Both the position numbers and the translations under genes were made by a program. The notes beneath the pieces are model-generated. The model searched no databases, was not told where the DNA came from, and saw nothing but the letters and a program-made list of their open reading frames with translations. Source: Anaerobacillus sp. (GTDB taxonomy: Bacteria > Bacillota > Bacilli > Bacillales > Anaerobacillaceae). Taken from it: a DNA stretch of 21,445 bases. Location: the NCBI GenBank assembly GCA_007118195.1, contig SKSA01000075.1:1-21445 (forward strand), in the 5' to 3' direction. Numbering within the stretch: position 1 is the stretch's first letter; each line of letters opens with the position of its first letter. Positions 15,906 through 21,445 of this stretch are shown here, in pieces.

Positions 15906-15968
15906 AAAAAGGTGGGACTGTCCCATAAGTGTCTGACACTTTGTTTTGAGACAGTCCCACCTTTTTTT
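15904..15968. terminator. Strong bidirectional terminator with nested palindrome
   Basis: A perfect 19-base stem (15904-15922 with 15950-15968) of seven A, GGTGGGACTGTC and complement is bounded by A7 and T7, so it can terminate in both directions between ferritin and the minus-strand membrane protein. The loop holds a 15-base palindrome AAGTGTCTGACACTT (15928-15942). The centre resembles 12478-12503. Confidence 0.88.
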
Positions 15969-15981
15969 AGTAAAAAGCCAC

Positions 15982-16275
15982 CTAAAATAAAAAAGCTAAA
16001 AATAAAAAAGCAACAAAAGTAGAAAAACACATTCCACCAACACTTAAAAACCATTTACGTTTTGGTGTTGTTTTAGCATCATACATATCTACGACTAAAT
16101 AATGAATCGCTATACAAATACCAAAGAAGAATAGCAAGAAAAGATACCCAATTACTTGAACCGAAAGCGTCTGTGAAAGTAATAAAAAAATTGAATACTG
16201 TAAAACAAAATAACCACCAATAATAAATATAGTGTGTAAAAGTAAAATTGAGCAAAATAATTTATAATTCATCAT
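15982..16275 (-). CDS. Small integral membrane protein of unknown function
   Basis: A 97-residue very hydrophobic protein with about three membrane helices (~4-33, 39-60, 75-96) and a basic cytoplasmic-type loop (DAKTTPKRK, ~66-74). No family recognised. I use the ATG at 16275 because AGGGG lies six bases upstream; the open frame continues to 16305 without a ribosome-binding site. It lies downstream of racA on the same strand but a strong terminator separates them, so it probably has its own promoter, which I could not place. It ends just before the ferritin terminator. Confidence 0.65.
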   Translation of the reverse strand: MMNYKLFCSILLLHTIFIIGGYFVLQYSIFLLLSQTLSVQVIGYLFLLFFFGICIAIHYLVVDMYDAKTTPKRKWFLSVGGMCFSTFVAFLFLAFLF

Positions 16276-16343
16276 ATCAACCCCTGAAACTCTGTTTTCA
16301 TTCATTATCGGTATTAAAGTTCATAAACATACTATCCTTTAAC

Positions 16344-16371
16344 AAAAAAGGCAACCGTATCGGTCACCTTT
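16344..16371 (-). terminator. Intrinsic terminator of racA
   Basis: On the minus strand an 11-base stem (two G-U pairs) with a three-base loop, ATA, is followed by six T. It lies about 20 bases after the racA stop. Confidence 0.88.
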
Positions 16372-16390
16372 ATAAATTATGTCATGTATT

Positions 16391-16942
16391 TTATAAGGAA
16401 AAGATCCTCATTAATTTATTTTTTTTCGGTTTTTTTAATTGATTTGGAATTTGATTAACCACTTCTCCTACCACCTTTTTCTCAACAGGTGCTAAATTCT
16501 GCTCCATTTTTTGTATTCTTTCATCTATTTTACTAACCATACTAAACAAACTGTCTAGCTCTGATCGATGCTGTAACACTTGATATTCTACAACTTCGTC
16601 AGCTTTTACCGATAATTTTCGTTCGAGCTGTTCAATATGAATCATTAGTTGTTCTAATTTTTCCTCAAAAACAAATACAGGAATCATTTCTTCCTTCTTT
16701 TCGTCATCTCGTATTACCGATTGAAAATTAACGTCTTTTTCACGAATTTCTTTCATTGTCAGCCCTCGATTAAGCTGTTCCTTAATTGTTTTAAGTAGTT
16801 CTACTTCCTTTTCTGCTATTAAATAATGTCCTTGTTCATTTGTTTGACATGCAATGTTAAAGTATTTAATCCATCTTTGTATTGTCGTAGGGTTTACACC
16901 TAACTTTTCAGAAACTGTCTTTGTTTTTAATCCTTTTTCCAT
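16391..16942 (-). CDS. racA: RacA-like chromosome-anchoring protein
   Basis: A 183-residue protein; B. subtilis RacA has 184. The N-terminus is a MerR-type winged helix-turn-helix (~1-65: TVSEKLGVNPTTIQRWIKYFN, then GHYLIAEKEVELLKTIKEQLNRG; shown as separate pieces). A coiled coil covers ~85-155, and the C-terminus is basic (LKKPKKNKLMRIFSL). RacA binds sites near the origin and, through DivIVA, pulls the chromosome to the pole before asymmetric division. The ATG lies behind AAAGGGG. The upstream region has a Spo0A-box-like and a sigma-H-like sequence, fitting a gene turned on at the onset of sporulation. It is not adjacent to sporulation operons otherwise; sspM is divergent. Confidence 0.85.
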   Translation of the reverse strand: MEKGLKTKTVSEKLGVNPTTIQRWIKYFNIACQTNEQGHYLIAEKEVELLKTIKEQLNRGLTMKEIREKDVNFQSVIRDDEKKEEMIPVFVFEEKLEQLMIHIEQLERKLSVKADEVVEYQVLQHRSELDSLFSMVSKIDERIQKMEQNLAPVEKKVVGEVVNQIPNQLKKPKKNKLMRIFSL

Positions 16943-16977
16943 CCTACGCTACCCCTTTCAAGACTAATTTATATACG

Positions 16978-17036
16978 TATTTCTCCTTTATTTTCTATAA
17001 ACCTTTACCCTTGACAAAACTAGTTTTTGTTCGTCA
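16978..17036 (-). promoter_or_regulatory. Candidate sigma-H promoter and Spo0A box of racA
   Basis: On the minus strand AAAGGTTTA (complement of 16998-17006), 11 bases and GGAGAAATA (complement of 16978-16986) match the sigma-H pattern RnAGGAwWW-N11-12-RnnGAATww with one mismatch in each part. Upstream, TGACGAA (complement of 17030-17036) fits the Spo0A box TGNCGAA. B. subtilis racA is, to my knowledge, under Spo0A and sigma-H. Confidence 0.4.
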
Positions 17037-17058
17037 AAGAAAGTGCTATTATGGCAAA

Positions 17059-17150
17059 AAAAATAATTATTTACATGAAAATTCTACAAAGGTGCAAACT
17101 AATTTTATAAAGGATTTTCCTAAAGGCTTTTTCGAAAGCTTTGTTTTTTT
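17059..17150 (+). ncRNA. Possible short transcript (sRNA or leader) between racA and sspM
   Basis: An extended -10, TGCTATTAT (17044-17052), follows a dyad with the 12-base palindrome AAAACTAGTTTT. A terminator-like hairpin (AAAGGCTTT / AAAGCTTT with TTCG loop, 17122-17142) and seven T (17144-17150) end the unit, giving a ~90-base transcript. The -35 is poor. A 19-codon frame at 17051-17110 (MAKKIIIYMK...) has no convincing ribosome-binding site and its ATG overlaps the -10. Both a leader of sspM and a free sRNA are possible; none is proved. Confidence 0.25.
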
Positions 17151-17215
17151 GAAGAGCCTTCCTAAAACATATCGGGTCAAGAAAACCCGTTTTCTTACGT
17201 AAGGTGGTGAGAATT

Positions 17216-17341
17216 ATGGCGAAGCGTAGTAAAGAACAAACGAAAAATAACAAGCAAAGAAATGATAGACAACGTGAAATGGAAAACGCTCCAGGTATGG
17301 GCGATAAAAAACTAGATGGGCCTAATCGTCCTTCAACTTAA
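17216..17341 (+). CDS. sspM: Small acid-soluble spore protein M (SspM)
   Basis: A 41-residue, hydrophilic, basic protein beginning MAKRSKEQ and ending GDKKLDGPNRPST. The end matches B. subtilis SspM, which closes with DKKLGGPNRPST and has 34 residues, so this is a slightly longer homologue. SspM is a minor spore-core protein made in the forespore. The start follows AAGGTGGTG at good spacing. In B. subtilis sspM lies in the same neighbourhood as yppC-recU-ponA, which supports the call. A sigma-G promoter would be expected; CAAACTA at 17095-17101 resembles its -10, but no proper -35 is in register. A second small hairpin (CGGGT/ACCCG, 17173-17189) followed by TTTTC lies 20 bases before the ribosome-binding site. 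Confidence 0.88.
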   Translation: MAKRSKEQTKNNKQRNDRQREMENAPGMGDKKLDGPNRPST

Positions 17342-17375
17342 AGAGGTGGACTCCTATGAGTCCACCTCTTCTTTT
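17341..17375 (+). terminator. Intrinsic terminator of sspM
   Basis: A perfect 13-base stem (17341-17353 with 17358-17370, loop CTAT) starts at the last base of the sspM stop codon and is followed by CTTTTCTTATTTTTTTTT. It also ends just before the yppC stop on the other strand. Confidence 0.9.
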
Positions 17376-17376
17376 C

Positions 17377-18369
17377 TTATTTTTTTTTATTATTGAACTG
17401 CAATAATTTTTGTTCCAAGTTGGTAGCCAACTCTAACTGTCGTTGTTTTTTATAGTACCAGTCTGTCAAATCATAGTTTTTTATTCCCTTCGTTCGGTCC
17501 ATATATCCACTTATTTTTTTTGCGTTTTTTTTGTGATACCAATCATTAAAATTTGTTCGATGATGGTTAATGACTGGATACGTAGTTCTTAAAGATGGCG
17601 TTCGTTTTCTATGTATTTTTTCCACAAACTGCTCGTAATCGAACCGGGAACCCGTATGTTCAACTTTCAAAGCAAAGGATCGAATTTGATGTTTTTCTTC
17701 TGCGTGGAATAAAAGCCACGCTAAACGTTTTCCTAATTCAATTCGATTTTTCACTTTCGTAAAGCCATGCACAGAATAACCAAATAACCTACCTTCTAAA
17801 GTAGGAAAAATAACCGTACTAAAATGCAATAAATCTTCAATAACAAAAGGAAGACTTCCAAATACTTTATCGTGATAATATGGGTCTTGTATGACTGGTT
17901 TTTGAATCACGTTTTGTTCATTAATAATTAAAGCGGTACATAATCTTTCTACATCTTTTTCATTCCAAAACTTAATCCATTCCTTCTCCATAAATTTCGA
18001 CACATGAAAGCACTTTAATAAGTGAAATAACGGTTCCCCTACTTTCTTTGAAGCTTCGTAAAGCAGAAGTTGCGGATATGCATCTGAGAATATTAACCAA
18101 TTTGCACGTTCGTATGTTAAAAATAAAATTTCTCGATACGGTTTCGGTATGAGCTTACTAAAGATTTCACCTTCCAAATCAGTCATGTTCCAACCTGCAT
18201 TTCTCGACACAAAACTTGCTAAATACGCCCAAATGACCTCTTTATGTTTCATATAAAATTCATTATAAAGTACGGTACGTGAAATATTATCGGCATTTCC
18301 TTTTTCCGTTTTCCTCTTGATTTGCTCAATAAGTAATTTTTCATCTTTAGTAACACTATAGATGATCAA
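17377..18369 (-). CDS. yppC: YppC-like protein (DUF2515)
   Basis: A 330-residue soluble protein with tryptophan- and aromatic-rich helical segments (VIWAYLASFVSRNAGWNM near 45-62). It matches the size and position of B. subtilis YppC (about 322), next to recU-ponA; the function is unknown. The C-terminal ~60 residues are rich in Lys, Tyr and Trp (NDWYHKKNAK, LTDWYYKKQ), two similar WYxKK motifs that may be a short repeat. The only usable start is TTG at 18369, because an in-frame stop lies six codons upstream and the next ATG is at residue 39; AAAGGGA precedes it. The gene is divergent from recU and faces sspM, with which it shares a terminator hairpin. Confidence 0.83.
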   Translation of the reverse strand: MIIYSVTKDEKLLIEQIKRKTEKGNADNISRTVLYNEFYMKHKEVIWAYLASFVSRNAGWNMTDLEGEIFSKLIPKPYREILFLTYERANWLIFSDAYPQLLLYEASKKVGEPLFHLLKCFHVSKFMEKEWIKFWNEKDVERLCTALIINEQNVIQKPVIQDPYYHDKVFGSLPFVIEDLLHFSTVIFPTLEGRLFGYSVHGFTKVKNRIELGKRLAWLLFHAEEKHQIRSFALKVEHTGSRFDYEQFVEKIHRKRTPSLRTTYPVINHHRTNFNDWYHKKNAKKISGYMDRTKGIKNYDLTDWYYKKQRQLELATNLEQKLLQFNNKKK

Positions 18370-18403
18370 TGTCCCACTTCCCTTTCAAACGTATGATCTA
18401 TTC

Positions 18404-18417
18404 AAATTGTACAATTT
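18404..18417. promoter_or_regulatory. 14-base perfect palindrome in the yppC/recU divergent promoter region
   Basis: AAATTGTACAATTT is a perfect palindrome, 34 bases from the yppC start and ~70 from recU. An extended -10 (TGgTATGAT, 18419-18427) for recU begins two bases after it. It could be an operator for one or both genes; the regulator is unknown. Confidence 0.4.
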
Positions 18418-18488
18418 ATGGTATGATTGAGTGATGGAATAAAGCATTTCTTGCTTAATTTCATAATTTTGAGTAAAGGGTGCAGCGC

Positions 18489-19094
18489 ATGTCAATTCGT
18501 TATCCAAATGGAAAAGCCTATATCCCGAAGCAAAACGAACGCATGAACGTAAGTAAAAAAAAATCAATTTCATACGGAAATCGAGGGATGAGTTTAGAAG
18601 AAGATATTAACATTTCTAACGATTATTATTTGGCAAAAGGGATTGCAGTTATTCATAAAAAACCAACACCTTTACAAATAGTTAAAGTAGACTATCCAAA
18701 ACGCAGTGCGGCAGTTATTAAAGAAGCGTATTTTCAGCAAGCATCTACAACTGACTACAATGGGGTTTTCAAAGGGAAATATATTGACTTTGAAGCAAAA
18801 GAAACAAAAAATAAAACGTCATTTCCATTAAAGAACTTTCATAAACATCAAATAGAGCATATGGGACAAGTTTTATCTCAAAAAGGGATTTGTTTTACGT
18901 TGTTAAGATTTTCAGCTAATGATGAAGTTTTTTTATTAGATGCTAAATATTTATGCTCTTATTGGTATAAACAAGAGCATGAGCGTAAATCAATACCTAA
19001 ATCAGAAATTGAAGCTTTAGGTCATGTAATTCCCCACGGTCTATACCCACGAATAGACTATTTATCGGTAGTTGAAAACATTTATTTTTGTTAA
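18489..19094 (+). CDS. recU: Holliday junction resolvase RecU
   Basis: A 201-residue nuclease that cuts Holliday junctions during recombinational repair and chromosome segregation. Family blocks are all present: IRYPNGKAY at the start, [13 protein letters not shown] (~29-41), [20 protein letters not shown] (~55-74), then [38 protein letters not shown] (catalytic Asp and Glu of the PD-(D/E)XK type in YIDFEAKE, ~100-107; the chain spans ~87-125). The start is ATG 18489, nine bases after AAAGG; a GTG at 18480 overlaps that site. It is followed 21 bases later by ponA, the conserved recU-ponA pair of Bacillus, in which PBP1 and RecU are co-transcribed. Confidence 0.95.
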   Translation: MSIRYPNGKAYIPKQNERMNVSKKKSISYGNRGMSLEEDINISNDYYLAKGIAVIHKKPTPLQIVKVDYPKRSAAVIKEAYFQQASTTDYNGVFKGKYIDFEAKETKNKTSFPLKNFHKHQIEHMGQVLSQKGICFTLLRFSANDEVFLLDAKYLCSYWYKQEHERKSIPKSEIEALGHVIPHGLYPRIDYLSVVENIYFC

Positions 19095-19115
19095 TTATTG
19101 AAAGGAAGATGGATC

Positions 19116-21445
19116 ATGTCAGAAGATACTCGTACAAGGCAAGGTCGTCGTAAACAGAAGCAACAAACTAGTAAAAAAGCAGGTGCAAAGAGAGCGATTT
19201 TTAAAAAGATAATGATCCTTTTTTTCATTGCCTTTGCTGCTGCAAGTGTAATAGGAGGATTTACGGTATACTCAATTATTAAAGATGCGCCACCGATTGA
19301 CCCTGATCAATTAACATTGGCACTTAACCCAGAAATTTTAGATGAAAATGATGAAGTATTTACGCGATTAAATGCATCTGAAAATCGTCGTAAAGTCACC
19401 ATCGATGAAATTCCACGACTTGTGGAAGATGCCTTTATAGCTGTTGAAGATGTTCGTTTTCGGGATCATTTTGGAATTGATCTTCGCCGTATCGGTGGAG
19501 CCGTTAGAGCCAATGTTACAGGTGGGTTTGGAGCAGAAGGAGCAAGTACGATTACACAGCAGGTCATTAAAAACTTGTTTCTAACAAATGAAAAGCGCAT
19601 GACGAGAAAAATTCAAGAACAATATTTAGCGATTAAATTAGAACAATCATATTCAAAAGATCAAATTTTAGAGATGTATTTAAATGCCATATACTTTTCT
19701 GGGGCCTATGGCGTTGCTGAAGCAGCTGACCGCTACTTTAGTAAAACGTTAGATGAACTTACAATTGAAGATGCAGCACTACTAGCTGGGATTCCACAGC
19801 GACCAAATTATTTCAATCCATTTAGAAATCCTGAAGCTGCTGAAAATCGAAGAAACATCGTTATTGGTCTTATGGAACGTCATGGAAAAATCACTGCTTC
19901 TGAAGCAAACCATGCAAGATCCGTTTCAGTTGAAGACCAATTAAATCGTTCACAGACAGAAGCGTACCCTTACCCTGACTTCTTGGATCAAGTATTAAAA
20001 GAAGTAGCCGCGATTGAAGGGATTACTAGTAGTGACATTTATACTAGTGGCTTAAAAATTTACACGACACTCAATCAAGAAGCTCAAGCCTACACGGAAA
20101 ATCTTTTCCAAACCTATGATTTTCCTGATGAAGAGTTTCAAGCTGGACTTACCGTTGTAGATACGAAAACAGGCGCGATCAAAGCACTTGTTGGTAGTCG
20201 AGAAAAAGACAGTGTAATGCTCGGCAATAACTATGCTACCGATGAGAAACGAAGCCCAGGCTCGACCATAAAACCGATATTAGATTATGGACCTGCGATT
20301 GAGCATTTTAAATGGTCGACATATCATCAAATCGTTGATGAGCCTCATACGTATTCTAATGGCGACCCATTTAGAAACTTCGGTGATAATTATGAATATG
20401 GGCCAATGTCGATGCGTAGAGCACTACTCTTATCACGAAACGTCCCAGCAGTAAAAGCATTTCAAGAAGTTGGCCTCGAAAAAGCCAAAGCATTTGGAGA
20501 AGGATTAGGACTTCCTTTAGATACGATTCAAGAATCTTACTCGATCGGTGGATTTACTCACGGGCTTTCAACAGACGAAGTCGCTGGAGCATATGCAGCT
20601 TTCGGTAATGGAGGAGTTTACAATAAACCATACACCGTAAGAAAAGTTGAATTTCCTGATGGACGTATCATTGATCTTACACCTGACTCACACATTGCCA
20701 TGAGTGACTATACAGCATTCATGATTACTGACATGTTAAAATCCGCTGTTGCTCCTCCACAAGGCACAGGTAGAAATGCTCGAGTTGAAGGACTACCAAT
20801 GGCTGGTAAAACAGGAACATCTAACGGCACTGTCGATCGTTGGTTTGCAGGATATACGACCAACTACTCTATTGCCGTATGGACAGGATATAAAGATCGT
20901 CGTGAAATCGAAGGAGCAAATACTAGAATTGTATTAGACTTATTTAAACAAGTCATGACAGAGGTTTCAAAAGGAAAAGAAACAGCAAACTTTAAGCAAC
21001 CGAACTCGGTTGTAAAAGTTGGTCTTGAGAGAAGCACTGGACTGTTACCGAGTGAATATACTCCAACAGATGAAATCATCTATGAATATTTTGTTCAAGG
21101 AACAGAGCCGACAAAAGTTTCAGAACGTTTTATGAAACCTGAAACACCAACTGAATTTATGGGCTCATACAATGAAGTGACAGATCAAATCATCTTATCT
21201 TGGTCATTCCCAGAAGAGGAAAGAAAAAAATTCTCATTTGAACTTCAATTGTCGCTTAACGGTAGTGAATTTGAAGTCATCTCATTTTCTGATGAAATGC
21301 AGCACATTATTTTTAATCCTGAAAGCGATACTTCTTATCACTTCAAACTTCGTGCAATCTCAGATCTCAATGACGCATTACGAAGTGATCCAGTCGAGTT
21401 AAAGATTGAAGTTCCTGATAAAGGTGTTGAAGAGGAAACCGATGA
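19116..21445 (+). CDS. ponA: Penicillin-binding protein 1A (bifunctional), 3' end outside window
   Basis: A class A PBP; 776 codons are visible and the frame is open at the edge. After a basic cytoplasmic tail comes one membrane helix (~31-53). The glycosyltransferase domain (~75-250) has catalytic Glu111 in AVEDVRF and GASTITQQ (142-149). The transpeptidase domain (~340-620) has SxxK at 383-386 (PGSTIKP), SRN at 440-442 and KTGT at 565-568. A fibronectin-III-like domain follows (~685-770), then an acidic start to the tail, as in B. subtilis PBP1 (914 residues). It polymerises and crosslinks peptidoglycan outside the membrane, mainly at septum and wall. AAAGGAAG precedes the ATG at 19116; co-transcribed with recU. 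Confidence 0.94.
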   Translation, partial: MSEDTRTRQGRRKQKQQTSKKAGAKRAIFKKIMILFFIAFAAASVIGGFTVYSIIKDAPPIDPDQLTLALNPEILDENDEVFTRLNASENRRKVTIDEIPRLVEDAFIAVEDVRFRDHFGIDLRRIGGAVRANVTGGFGAEGASTITQQVIKNLFLTNEKRMTRKIQEQYLAIKLEQSYSKDQILEMYLNAIYFSGAYGVAEAADRYFSKTLDELTIEDAALLAGIPQRPNYFNPFRNPEAAENRRNIVIGLMERHGKITASEANHARSVSVEDQLNRSQTEAYPYPDFLDQVLKEVAAIEGITSSDIYTSGLKIYTTLNQEAQAYTENLFQTYDFPDEEFQAGLTVVDTKTGAIKALVGSREKDSVMLGNNYATDEKRSPGSTIKPILDYGPAIEHFKWSTYHQIVDEPHTYSNGDPFRNFGDNYEYGPMSMRRALLLSRNVPAVKAFQEVGLEKAKAFGEGLGLPLDTIQESYSIGGFTHGLSTDEVAGAYAAFGNGGVYNKPYTVRKVEFPDGRIIDLTPDSHIAMSDYTAFMITDMLKSAVAPPQGTGRNARVEGLPMAGKTGTSNGTVDRWFAGYTTNYSIAVWTGYKDRREIEGANTRIVLDLFKQVMTEVSKGKETANFKQPNSVVKVGLERSTGLLPSEYTPTDEIIYEYFVQGTEPTKVSERFMKPETPTEFMGSYNEVTDQIILSWSFPEEERKKFSFELQLSLNGSEFEVISFSDEMQHIIFNPESDTSYHFKLRAISDLNDALRSDPVELKIEVPDKGVEEETD

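Noticed and set aside
17051..17110. 19-codon frame MAKKIIIYMK... as a small protein
   Set aside because: No clear ribosome-binding site, the ATG overlaps the putative -10, and the frame is too short to judge. It is treated as part of the possible transcript.

Overview
The window comes from a low-GC, endospore-forming Firmicute of the family Bacillaceae. The evidence is a minor small acid-soluble spore protein (SspM type), a cortex-lytic SleL/YaaH-type hydrolase, a RacA-type chromosome-anchoring protein, and the Bacillus-type block yppC / recU-ponA. Genes start with strong AGGAGG-type ribosome-binding sites. The exact genus cannot be fixed from the sequence alone. I see no phage, insertion sequence, CRISPR array, tRNA or rRNA. 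This is chromosomal housekeeping, envelope-stress and sporulation DNA.

Layout. Bases 1-326 hold no convincing gene; the first ~190 are richer in GC than the rest and look like a piece of an interspersed repeat. A CaCA-family cation exchanger (327-1325) is followed by a two-gene operon, a TelA-family protein plus an unrecognised partner (1498-3448), behind a textbook sigma-W promoter. Next come a metallo-beta-lactamase-fold hydrolase (3590-4534), a guanylate-kinase paralogue on the minus strand (4618-5208) and a divergent protein of unknown function (5434-6411).

Bases 6471-9112 (minus) form a compact cluster: a thioredoxin-fold protein, a 70-residue acidic protein resembling sigma-70 region 1.1, ydbS and ydbT, the last three overlapping end to end. 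Still on the minus strand are a DASS/SLC13 transporter with inserted RCK_C domains (9201-11051), a class V aminotransferase of the PucG/serine-glyoxylate type (11182-12366), a small DUF2524/YtzC-like protein with a structured leader (12516-12776), and ribonuclease Z (12945-13886).

On the plus strand follow a SleL-like spore hydrolase (14018-15199) and ferritin (15399-15905). Then come a small membrane protein and racA (minus), sspM (plus, 41 codons), yppC (minus), and divergently the recU-ponA pair. The ponA gene (PBP1A) runs off the right edge.

Functional themes. Envelope stress: the sigma-W-type TelA operon and ydbST, both relatives of known B. subtilis sigma-W targets. Wall synthesis coupled to recombination: recU-ponA. 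Sporulation and germination: racA, sspM, sleL. The most interesting unexplained items are the TelA partner protein, the sigma-1.1-like protein translationally chained to ydbS, the hairpin that can mask the ribosome-binding site of the YtzC-like gene, and a possible short transcript between racA and sspM. There are also two related long hairpins at gene ends. I found no clearly new multi-gene system; the strongest candidates are reported as hypotheses.
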